A stretch of DNA of 64,000 nt from Nocardia colli (lineage in GTDB: Bacteria; Actinomycetota; Actinomycetes; Mycobacteriales; Mycobacteriaceae): the NCBI RefSeq assembly GCF_008704205.1, contig NZ_VXLC01000003.1, positions 992,001-1,056,000 on the forward strand, read 5' to 3'. A model generated the notes under the pieces. That model made no database searches. It had not been told where the DNA came from and saw only the letters and a program-made list of their open reading frames with translations. Position numbers and translations under genes: made by a program. This document shows, piece after piece, positions 25,525-33,204 of this stretch. How positions within the stretch are numbered: position 1 is the first letter of the stretch; every line of letters starts with the position of its first letter.

Positions 25525-25998
25525 TCAGCTATCCGTGGCCTTGAAATCGTCGGGCGAGACCGACTCCAGGAATTCCTTGAACTTCTCCACCTCGTCCTCG
25601 CGCTCGTCCGGCATGACCAGCCCGGCTTCCTCGAGCACCGGCTCCTCGGCATAGATCGGGCAACCCACCCGCAAGGCGATCGCTACCGAGTCCGACGGCC
25701 GCGCCGAGATGTGCAGATCGTTCTCGAAGACCAGATCCGCGTAGAACGTGCCCTCCTGGAGATCCACGATGCGCACCTCCTTGAGGGTGTGCCCGAGCTC
25801 GGTGATCAGGATCTTGATCAGATCATGGGTCAGCGGGCGGATCGGCGTCACCCCCTCCTGCTCCAGCACGATCGCCGTTGCCTCGGCCTGCCCGATCCAA
25901 ATCGGTAGATACCGGTCCCCCGACACCTCGCGGAGCAACAGCACGGGCTGATTCTGTGGCTGTTCGACACGAATGCCGATCACGCGCATTTCACTCAT
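25525..25998 (-). CDS. Bifunctional nuclease family (DUF151) protein
   Basis: 157 residues of the DUF151/BFN family. Conserved elements seen are MRVIGIRVEQPQNQPVLLLREVSGDRYLPIWIGQAEATAI, HDLIKILITELG, TFYADLVFEN and ARPSDSVAIALRVGCPIYAEE. An acidic tail follows. Plant homologues have DNase/RNase activity; the bacterial role (Rv1829 in M. tuberculosis) is unclear. GGGAGG stands 8 bases before ATG 25998, which was preferred over 26013. It is part of the conserved pgsA-gcvH-garA-ftsR block. Confidence 0.9.
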   Translation of the reverse strand: MSEMRVIGIRVEQPQNQPVLLLREVSGDRYLPIWIGQAEATAIVLEQEGVTPIRPLTHDLIKILITELGHTLKEVRIVDLQEGTFYADLVFENDLHISARPSDSVAIALRVGCPIYAEEPVLEEAGLVMPDEREDEVEKFKEFLESVSPDDFKATDS

Positions 25999-26187
25999 CG
26001 CACTGCCTCCCATTTACTCAACACCAGCCGCTCGCGCCGACCGCCCGGCACGACCACCGCAGAGCTCGCCGTACCACGAGTCTAGGCGAACCCGCGCAAG
26101 TGCAGCGGTCCGTGTGCAGAGCCGAAATCGGCGTGTTGGGTGACCGAAACATGACACGGATTCCGCGTCAGCGTTTCAACGGGATGC

Positions 26188-27021
26188 TCAGCCGCCCAGC
26201 GACGTCCGCACCGACGACTTCACCAGACAGGCGTGCAACGTCAGCGACAGCGCCGCGAGTTCGCGCACGGTTTCCTCGGCTCTGGCCCGCGCGCCGGCGT
26301 CGCGGCTCTTCGCGATCGGGGCGGCGATCTGCGCGACCAGCGCCGCCTCGCGATCGGCGGCCAGCTTGAACGCACGCAAATGCCGTGCCTCCAAACCGAA
26401 TTCGGCCATCGCCTTGGCGGTCTTGGCCAGCGTCACCGCGTCGCCGTCGAAGAATCCGGCGGCGCCGGGGGTGATCAGGTTCGCCCGGATCAGATCGTTG
26501 AGAAAGGTCTCGTCGATCTCGGCCTGGGCGAGCAGATCCGCGCGGGTGAGCCGGATTTCGTGATCGAAGCGCAGATCGTCGGGGGAAATCTCGCTGGGCA
26601 CCACGCCGAGCCTCCTCGGCGCCGCGGCGCCGTTTCTGTTCCCGCCGGGCGCGGCCGGATGCTCGGAGTCGGCAGTCGTCGCCGCCGACTCCGATGCACC
26701 CGTACGGCCCGAATGCGCCCGGGCGCGGGCTTCCCGCACACCGAGCGTCGCCGCACCGCTGTCGATCGCTTCGAGTTGTTCCTTGATCACCTTCAGCGGC
26801 AGGTACTGATCGCGTTGCGCGGTCAGCACGAACCGAAGCCGTTCACAATCGGCGATGGAGAATCTGCGGTAGCCCGAGGGCGTGCGCTCCGGCCGAATGA
26901 GGCCTTCCGCTTCCAGGAAGCGGATTTTCGAGATGGTGACGTCCGGAAAGTCCGGGCGCAGTAGGTCGAGCACGGAGCCGATCGACATACCTCCGCGCGC
27001 CCACTGCGCCGCACCCGTCAC
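26188..27021 (-). CDS. ftsR: MerR-family regulator FtsR
   Basis: 277 residues. The MerR winged helix is at about 12-85 (MSIGSVLDLLRPDFPDVTISKIRFLEAEGLIRPERTPSGYRRFSIADCERL); a low-complexity Ala/Gly/Ser linker (about 95-140) leads to a second helical domain with LTRADLLAQAEIDETFLNDLIRANLITP, which looks like a second helix-turn-helix. It corresponds to Rv1828 and to corynebacterial FtsR, described as an activator of ftsZ. The GTG at 27021 has AAGGA upstream; ATG 26988 would place GGAGGT too close. It is flanked by garA and the bifunctional-nuclease gene as in mycobacteria. Confidence 0.92.
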   Translation of the reverse strand: MTGAAQWARGGMSIGSVLDLLRPDFPDVTISKIRFLEAEGLIRPERTPSGYRRFSIADCERLRFVLTAQRDQYLPLKVIKEQLEAIDSGAATLGVREARARAHSGRTGASESAATTADSEHPAAPGGNRNGAAAPRRLGVVPSEISPDDLRFDHEIRLTRADLLAQAEIDETFLNDLIRANLITPGAAGFFDGDAVTLAKTAKAMAEFGLEARHLRAFKLAADREAALVAQIAAPIAKSRDAGARARAEETVRELAALSLTLHACLVKSSVRTSLGG

Positions 27022-27085
27022 AGCGCTGAGTCCTTCTTCATGACCCCGAGCCCTTCATGAGGAGAAAGAACCCAGCGCCGCGTGC

Positions 27086-27565
27086 TCATAGGCTCCCTGC
27101 ACCCGCCGAGTCGTTCTGCGCCCGCGGTCCGGTGAGGAACACCAGGCGGAACTTGCCGATCTGCACCTCGTCGCCGTTCTGGAGTTCCGAGGAGTCCACC
27201 GGCTCCCGATTCACATAGGTGCCGTTCAGGCTGCCGACATCGACAACCTGGAACGAATCGTCGTCCTGACGGAACTCGGCGTGCCGACGGCTGACGGTGA
27301 CGTCGTCGAGAAAGATGTCACTGTCGGGGTGGCGGCCCGCCGACGTAGTCGGCTGATCCAGCAGGAACCGCGAGCCCGCGTTCGGACCGCGCTTGACGAC
27401 CAGGAGGGCCGCACCAACGGGCAGACCCTCGACCCCTTGGACCGGCTGTTCGCCGGTCGGCTCTCCGGAGCGCGACGCGTCGACCTCGTTCAGGAAATCC
27501 GCGCGGAAGACCGACGTCGTCTCGGCCGCGGTCTCCCCGTAACCCGGGTCTTTGTTCTCGCTCAC
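27086..27565 (-). CDS. garA: FHA-domain regulator GarA
   Basis: 159 residues. The N-terminal phospho-motif ETTSVFRADF carries the two adjacent threonines (Thr16/Thr17) that PknB/PknG-type kinases phosphorylate in mycobacterial GarA. The C-terminal FHA domain (about 70-145) has SAGRHPDSDIFLDDVTVSRRHAEF and VGSLNGTYVNRE, the phosphothreonine-binding loops. GarA is known to inhibit 2-oxoglutarate dehydrogenase and glutamate dehydrogenase and activate glutamate synthase. GTG 27565 follows GAGGAGGAGAGAAACG. Its place between gcvH and ftsR is as in Rv1827. Confidence 0.97.
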   Translation of the reverse strand: MSENKDPGYGETAAETTSVFRADFLNEVDASRSGEPTGEQPVQGVEGLPVGAALLVVKRGPNAGSRFLLDQPTTSAGRHPDSDIFLDDVTVSRRHAEFRQDDDSFQVVDVGSLNGTYVNREPVDSSELQNGDEVQIGKFRLVFLTGPRAQNDSAGAGSL

Positions 27566-27733
27566 CGTTTCTCTCCTCCTCGAACCTGATTATCCATGCA
27601 AGCAGGTGATACCTGTGGCACCACGACCTGCCGTCGAGTCCCTAGATTCCCGACAGTGACTGTCGGCGCATCTGTTGGCATTGACCGTACCCTGCCAGGG
27701 CGTGCCCGTGCAGGTAGAACCGGGAAGGCTGAT

Positions 27734-28132
27734 TCAGCCCCCGATAACTCCTTGATAACCTGCCGCATCCAACAGTTCATCAAGGGTCTGGTCGAGGCCG
27801 GCGGCGTCCGCGACCTCGAGTTCGAACAGCCATCCGTCGCTGTACGGATCGGTGTTCAGCGTCTCCGGCTCCTGCACCAGAACTTCGTTCACCGCAACAA
27901 CTTTGGCTGCGATCGGCGCGTAGATGTCGGACACGCTCTTGGTCGACTCGACCTCCGCGATGCTGTCCCCCACGGCGACGTCCTTATCCGTTTCGGGCAG
28001 CTGCACGAACACAACGTCACCGAGTTGGGACTGGGCATAATCGGTGATGCCCACCCGAACCCGGGTAGGGCCGATCCGCTGCACCCACTCGTGCTCCTCG
28101 GTGTAGCGCAGATCTTCGGGGGTCTGGGTCAC
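27734..28132 (-). CDS. gcvH: Glycine cleavage system H protein
   Basis: 132-residue lipoyl carrier protein that shuttles the aminomethyl group between P- and T-proteins. It begins with YTEEHEWV and contains GITDYAQSQLGDVVFVQLPE and the lipoylation motif VESTKSVSDIYAP (Lys65), then ETLNTDPYSDGWLFEL. GTG 28132 was chosen because the conserved fold starts directly and GGAAAGGA lies upstream. It is 168 bases upstream of garA in the same direction. Confidence 0.97.
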   Translation of the reverse strand: MTQTPEDLRYTEEHEWVQRIGPTRVRVGITDYAQSQLGDVVFVQLPETDKDVAVGDSIAEVESTKSVSDIYAPIAAKVVAVNEVLVQEPETLNTDPYSDGWLFELEVADAAGLDQTLDELLDAAGYQGVIGG

Positions 28133-28213
28133 AGGCCGTCCGTCCTTTCCATTGTGATCGTGTGGGCGCAACTCTATGCGAGGCTCGAGCCGATCTTCGA
28201 CTCGACGCCTCGG

Positions 28214-28864
28214 TCAGGTCGAGCGGTGTGCCACAGCCGGTATCGAGCGAGCGACGGCGATCGCCTTACCGGTGTAGAGCAAGCCGGTCCATACATACAC
28301 CGCCGTGCCCCAGACCAGTAATGCCCCGCCGAAGGCACGGCCGAAACCGTCCAGCGCCCAATCCATCTCCCCGGCCAGCAGCCAGACGAACGCCGACATC
28401 AGCGCGAAGGTGGCCGCCTTGCCCAGATAGATCACCTCGGGCGGGGGTAGATCGCGGCGTTTGTAGACCGACAGCGTGAGCGTGAGGACCAGATCGCGAC
28501 CGACCAGGAGCACCGCGACCCACCACGGGATGAGGCCGCGGATCACGAACGCGACCAGCGTCGTCACCAGGTACAACCGGTCCACGAACGGGTCGAGCAG
28601 GGCGCCGAGGCGGGAGGACTGATCGAGCAGGCGGGCCAGCTTGCCGTCCAGGAAGTCGGTCAGTCCGCTGGCGAAGGCCAGCACGAACGCCCAGCCATCG
28701 GCATGCTCGACCAGCAGCAGCCAGAGGAACACCGGAACACCCAGCAGGCGCACGAAACTCAGGACATTCGGGACGGTGAGGATGCGGTCGTCGAAGACGC
28801 CGCCGGTCGCGCCGTCGGTGTCGGCGCGCTCCTCCGGTTCCGTTGTGCCCGATTCGGTTGTCAC
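28214..28864 (-). CDS. CDP-alcohol phosphatidyltransferase (PgsA-like)
   Basis: 216-residue membrane enzyme of phospholipid synthesis. The complete signature D-x2-DG-x2-AR-x8-G-x3-D-x3-D is visible in TDFLDGKLARLLDQSS followed by RLGALLDPFVDR. About six membrane helices are predicted from hydrophobic runs. It corresponds by position to Rv1822 (pgsA2) of M. tuberculosis. Whether the acceptor is glycerol-3-phosphate or another alcohol is not evident. GTG 28864 starts the frame; the first 25 residues are acidic and cytosolic. The genes found between pgsA2 and gcvH in M. tuberculosis are absent here. Confidence 0.93.
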   Translation of the reverse strand: MTTESGTTEPEERADTDGATGGVFDDRILTVPNVLSFVRLLGVPVFLWLLLVEHADGWAFVLAFASGLTDFLDGKLARLLDQSSRLGALLDPFVDRLYLVTTLVAFVIRGLIPWWVAVLLVGRDLVLTLTLSVYKRRDLPPPEVIYLGKAATFALMSAFVWLLAGEMDWALDGFGRAFGGALLVWGTAVYVWTGLLYTGKAIAVARSIPAVAHRST

Positions 28865-29029
28865 GCCCCGTGCTTACCGCACCGACCCCGGTCGACGCCA
28901 TCCGGGCACGCCGGTTTTCTCGATATCTCCATGCAAGGATGGTTTCCGCCACAGACCGGCGGTGACAGAATGAGTATGAAATCATCTCATCTGTCGGTAC
29001 GGTGAACGTCCGGTGAGCGAGAGGAAGTC

Positions 29030-30724
29030 ATGCCCGCATTCGACTACGACGTGGTGGTGATCGGTTCCGGCTTCGGCGGCAGCGTGAGCGCCCTCCGGCT
29101 GACCGAGAAGGGGTATCGGGTCGGCGTGCTCGAGGCGGGCCGGCGCTGGAACGCCGAGGACATTCCCCGCACGAATTGGAATGTGCGCAAGTCGATCTGG
29201 GCCCCGCGACTGGGTCTGACCGGGCCGCAGCGGATCAGCGTGCTGGGCAAGTGCGCGGTGTTCTCCGGCGCGGGCGTCGGCGGCGGCTCGCTCATCTACG
29301 GCAACACCCTCTACGAGCCCCTGCCGAACTTCTACACCGACAAGCAGTGGGCACACATCACCGACTGGCGGGCCGAGCTGGCCCCGTACTACGACCAGGC
29401 GCAACGGATGCTCGGCGTGGCGCCGAATCCGCGAATGACCCCGGCCGACGAGGTGATCCGCGAGATCGCCGACGATCTCGGCGTCGCCGACACCTTCCAC
29501 CCGACCAACGTCGGCGTGTTCTTCAACGAGAGCGATCCGGGCACCGAGGTCGACGACCCCTATTTCGGCGGCGTCGGCCCGCGCCGGCGCGGATGTGTGC
29601 ACTGCGCGCAATGTTTCACCGGCTGCCCGAACAACGCCAAGAACACGACCACCACGAACTACCTCTACCTGGCCGAACAGGCCGGCGCCGAGGTGCATCC
29701 GCTGACCACCGCGACGTCGGTCCGGCCGCGGCCGGACGGCGGCTACACCATCGAGACCGAGCGCTCGGACCGCTGGATCCGCAAGCAGCGCAAGACCTTC
29801 ACCGCCGAGCAGGTGGTGTTCGCCGGCGCCGCGCTCGGCACCCAGAAGCTGCTGCACAAGATGCGTGACGACGCGGTGCTGCCGAATCTCTCGCCGCGGC
29901 TCGGCGAGCTGACCCGCAGCAATTCCGAGGCGATCCTCAACGTGGTGAGCCGCGCCCGCCGCGATTTCGCCGAGGGCATCGCGATCACCTCCTCGATTCA
30001 CCCGGCCGCGGACACCCACATCGAGGTCTGCCACTACGGCAAGGGACAGAACGCGCTGTTCCCGATGTCGGTGCCGATCGTGGACGGCGGCGCGTTCCGG
30101 TTCCTGCGCTTCCTGCTGGCGATGGTGCTGCACCCGTTGGTCTTCCTGCGCAGCCTCAACGCCAGGCACGCGTCGGAGAAGTCGGTGATCCTGCTGGTCA
30201 TGCAGTCACTGGACAACTCGCTGACCTCGTTCCGCAGGCGCGGGCTGCTCAAGACGAAACAGGGCACGGGCGAGCCGAATCCGACCTGGATCCCGATGGC
30301 GCACGACATCGGGCGGCGCTTCGGCGAGAAGGTGCGCGGCGATACGCACGGCCTGGTGATGGATGTGTTCAACATTCCGGCGACCGCGCATTACATCGGC
30401 GGCTGCGTCATTGGGGAAAGCCCGGAAACCGGTGTGGTCGATCCGTATCAGCGGGTGTTCGGCCATCCGGGACTACATGTGGCGGACGGGTCGGCGGTGA
30501 CCGCGAACCTGGGCGTCAACCCGTCGCTCACCATCACCGCGCAGGCGGAACGGGCAATGGCGTTCTGGCCCAACAAGAACGAGGCCGATCCGCGGCCGGA
30601 GCTCGGGAAGGCGTACCAGCGCATCGCGCCGGTGGCGCCGAACCAGCCGACGGTGCCTGCTGCCGCGCCGGGCGCCTTGCGTCTCCCGATCACTCCCGTC
30701 GATCCCCCGGTGCCTGCCACCTGA
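29030..30724 (+). CDS. GMC-type oxidoreductase, cholesterol-oxidase-like (ChoD-like)
   Basis: 564-residue FAD enzyme. The N-terminal dinucleotide motif is VIGSGFGGSVSALRL with LEAGRRW at the end of strand 2; GAGVGGGSLIYGN and the C-terminal PATAHYIGGCVIGES and NLGVNPSLTITAQAERA are typical of the ChoD/cholesterol oxidase branch of the GMC family. A cysteine cluster (GCVHCAQCFTGCPNNAKNT, about 188-206) is reminiscent of ferredoxin ligands and recurs in this branch. It has no secretion signal. AGAGGAAGTC precedes ATG 29030. Sterol oxidation is likely but not proven; M. tuberculosis ChoD is not the main cholesterol-degrading enzyme. Confidence 0.85.
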   Translation: MPAFDYDVVVIGSGFGGSVSALRLTEKGYRVGVLEAGRRWNAEDIPRTNWNVRKSIWAPRLGLTGPQRISVLGKCAVFSGAGVGGGSLIYGNTLYEPLPNFYTDKQWAHITDWRAELAPYYDQAQRMLGVAPNPRMTPADEVIREIADDLGVADTFHPTNVGVFFNESDPGTEVDDPYFGGVGPRRRGCVHCAQCFTGCPNNAKNTTTTNYLYLAEQAGAEVHPLTTATSVRPRPDGGYTIETERSDRWIRKQRKTFTAEQVVFAGAALGTQKLLHKMRDDAVLPNLSPRLGELTRSNSEAILNVVSRARRDFAEGIAITSSIHPAADTHIEVCHYGKGQNALFPMSVPIVDGGAFRFLRFLLAMVLHPLVFLRSLNARHASEKSVILLVMQSLDNSLTSFRRRGLLKTKQGTGEPNPTWIPMAHDIGRRFGEKVRGDTHGLVMDVFNIPATAHYIGGCVIGESPETGVVDPYQRVFGHPGLHVADGSAVTANLGVNPSLTITAQAERAMAFWPNKNEADPRPELGKAYQRIAPVAPNQPTVPAAAPGALRLPITPVDPPVPAT

Positions 30725-30804
30725 GCCGTCGGCATATCTGACCGGTGCCGAACGTGGCGAAACCGACACCCACGCCAGGGCCGATACCCGCTAGCGTCGG
30801 CATC

Positions 30805-32202
30805 GTGTCAGACAGTGGTATCGATCTACGTTCCTACCTCCCCGCGGCGGAGGTGCGCGCCCGCGGCGCGGCCGTGCGCGAACGGGTGCCGGTCACCGCG
30901 CGCGATCGCGCGGCGGCGGGAGCGCGCAGGCCCGACGTGCTCGATTTCGTCGAGGCGAGCAACGCGGGCCGGCTCCCGCACCTGGTGCCGCTGCGGATCG
31001 GCCGGATGATGACCTCCCCGTTCACTTTCTACCGCGGCGCGGCCGGGCTGATGGCCGCCGATCTGACCGGCGGACCGGACACCGGGCTCACCGCGCAGCT
31101 GTGCGGCGACGCGCATGCCGCGAATTTCGGCCTGTACGGCACGCCACGCGGCGAAATCATCATGGACATCAATGATTTCGACGAGACCATCGTCGGGCCG
31201 TGGGAGTGGGATCTGGACCGGCTCGCGGCCAGCCTGGTGCTCGCGGGGCGGGAAAGCGGTGCGGGCGAGGACGACTGCCGCGCCGCCGCGCATGACGCCG
31301 CCCGCGCCTACCGGCTCGCGATCGCGCAGCTGGCCGAGCAGCCGTTCCTCGAATCGTGGAGCGCGCTGCCCGACGAGTCGGTGCTGGATCAGGCCGCGGC
31401 GCACGATCTCGTCGACGACTTCAAGAAGGCCGCGAAGAAGGCGCGCAAGAACACCAGCGCGAAGGTGGTGGCCAAGTGGACCGAGCACCTCGAGGACCAT
31501 CAGACCGGCATCAAGAAGCACCGATTCATCAGTGACCCACCGATTCTCACGGCGGTCGAGGACAAGGTGGCCGCGGCGATCACCGACGGCCTGGAGCGTT
31601 ACGCCGACACGCTGCGCCGGTCGCGGCGCAACCTGCTGGCCCGATTCGCGGTGTCCGACATCGCCTTCCGGATCGTCGGCACCGGCAGCGTCGGCCTGCA
31701 CACCTATGTCGCGCTGCTGCACGGCAACGAGGGTGAGGACCTGGTGTTGCAGATCAAGCAGGCCAACCCGTCCGCGCTCGCACCGTATCTGCCCGCGCCG
31801 CCGCCGAAACACGAGGGCAAGCGAATCGTGCAGGGCGCCAGGCTGGTTCAGTCCGAGAGCGATATCCTGCTCGGCTGGACCAGTGTCGACCTGACCGGCG
31901 ACGGCGTCGAATTGCCGTTCATCGTGCGGCAATTCCGCAATCTGAAGGGCAGCATCGATCCGGCCGGACTGTCCGCCGCCGACCTCGACGACTACGGCAG
32001 GCTGGCCGGCGCACTGCTGGCCCGCGCGCATTCGCGCTCGCTCGATCCGCGCCTGCTCGCGGGCTATCTGGGCGAAGACGAGCGGTTCGACGACGCGGTC
32101 GCCGCATTCGCCGTCCGCTATGCCGATCGCACCGAGGCCGACCATGCCACACTGGTCGAGGCAGTGCAGGCGGGCAAGATCGCCGCCGAAGAGCCGGAGT
32201 GA
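30805..32202 (+). CDS. DUF2252 kinase-like protein
   Basis: 465 residues of the DUF2252 family. Motifs resemble aminoglycoside phosphotransferases: CGDAHAANFGLYG (HxxN-type catalytic loop) followed by IIMDINDFDETIVGPWEWDLDRLAASL (DxD metal loop). Other conserved parts are RMMTSPFTFYRGAAG and ILLGWTSVDLTG. The lysine-rich central segment (DFKKAAKKARKNTSAK) is notable. No substrate is known for the family. GTG 30805 was chosen as the start of the conserved region; GTG 30745 is an alternative. Ribosome sites are weak at both. Confidence 0.88.
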   Translation: MSDSGIDLRSYLPAAEVRARGAAVRERVPVTARDRAAAGARRPDVLDFVEASNAGRLPHLVPLRIGRMMTSPFTFYRGAAGLMAADLTGGPDTGLTAQLCGDAHAANFGLYGTPRGEIIMDINDFDETIVGPWEWDLDRLAASLVLAGRESGAGEDDCRAAAHDAARAYRLAIAQLAEQPFLESWSALPDESVLDQAAAHDLVDDFKKAAKKARKNTSAKVVAKWTEHLEDHQTGIKKHRFISDPPILTAVEDKVAAAITDGLERYADTLRRSRRNLLARFAVSDIAFRIVGTGSVGLHTYVALLHGNEGEDLVLQIKQANPSALAPYLPAPPPKHEGKRIVQGARLVQSESDILLGWTSVDLTGDGVELPFIVRQFRNLKGSIDPAGLSAADLDDYGRLAGALLARAHSRSLDPRLLAGYLGEDERFDDAVAAFAVRYADRTEADHATLVEAVQAGKIAAEEPE

Positions 32203-32304
32203 CCGCGACACCAACACGCCGACTGTTGCCGTGAGCGCGGCGAATTCGGCCGCGCACCTCGTATCCTGTGCACTGTCGAGTGTCGACGTGAAGGGCGGTC
32301 GTTA

Positions 32305-33198
32305 ATGCTCGTACGAGTGCAGAACGCGGCAGGCACCAATGCCGAGCGGGCGCTGATCGATTGGCTGCGCACCTGGAAGGACGCGGACAGTCCGAAGGGC
32401 GTCGCCACGATCAACTGCAGTCTGTTCCACAAGGATCGGCTGCACCAGTTCGACGCGGTGGTGTGGACGCCGACCAGCTGCGTGGTGATCGAGGCCGAGG
32501 CACTGGTCGCTCGCCAGGACGGCGTGCTGGAGATCCCGCTCAACGGCCAGTGGACGATCAACGGCGACCCGGCCGCCATGGAGGGCCGGGACCGGCGCAC
32601 CCCGTTGGAGAAGTCCCGCGAGCACACCTTCGCGTTGCAGAACTGGCTGGCCGCCCGCGGCCTCGGTCAGCGCGCGGTGCACGGGCTGGCGCTGGTGGTG
32701 CCGCTGCGCGGGGCCGAGCTGAAGATCCAGCAGGCGTGGAGCGATCCGAGCTTCGACGTCATCCTGGGTGACGATCCGGGCCGGTTGCGGCATTACTTCG
32801 ACTCGCTCGCCGAAGAGGAGAAGCACCTCTGGACGGCCAACGACGTCGCCATCGCGTTCCGCGGCCTCGGCATCCTGCCCTACCTGCCCGCGCCGCAGGA
32901 GTTGCTGAACGAGGGCTTCCTCGGCCCGATCGACATCACGCTGTGGCACGGCGGCCCGAACCAGGCCCAGGCCGAGGCCTACGCGGAGGAGCTGGCGCAG
33001 GCCGAGCGCGAGGCGCACCGGCCGGTCTACGCGGTGGAGGCGCCGTGGTACAGCCCGTGGAAGCTGTATCCGCGGGAAACCAGGGACATGGATTTCGGTC
33101 GCGCGTTCATGCGGATCACGCTGGCGATCGGCATGCTGATCGCGTTCGCCTGGGTGCTGTGGTTCGTCATCAGCGCGATCTTGACCTACGGGCCCTGA
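32305..33198 (+). CDS. NERD-domain (nuclease-related) membrane protein
   Basis: 297 residues. The N-terminal NERD domain (about 10-130) shows HQFDAVVWTPTSCVVIEAEAL, the beta-strand pattern with a terminal acidic residue shared with restriction-type nucleases, though the usual E-x-K reads EAEA here, so activity is doubtful. A charged middle is followed by one C-terminal membrane helix (ITLAIGMLIAFAWVLWFVI, about 270-290). Function unknown; DNA processing at the membrane is conceivable. AAGGGCGGTCGTTA precedes ATG 32305. It converges with the LuxR gene 6 bases downstream. Confidence 0.75.
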   Translation: MLVRVQNAAGTNAERALIDWLRTWKDADSPKGVATINCSLFHKDRLHQFDAVVWTPTSCVVIEAEALVARQDGVLEIPLNGQWTINGDPAAMEGRDRRTPLEKSREHTFALQNWLAARGLGQRAVHGLALVVPLRGAELKIQQAWSDPSFDVILGDDPGRLRHYFDSLAEEEKHLWTANDVAIAFRGLGILPYLPAPQELLNEGFLGPIDITLWHGGPNQAQAEAYAEELAQAEREAHRPVYAVEAPWYSPWKLYPRETRDMDFGRAFMRITLAIGMLIAFAWVLWFVISAILTYGP

Positions 33199-33204
33199 CC
33201 CGGC

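Noticed and set aside
28970..29010. ATGAG...CTCAT dyad in the cholesterol-oxidase-like gene leader
   Set aside because: Arms of only five bases with an 11-base gap; it does not match the KstR consensus and is expected by chance.
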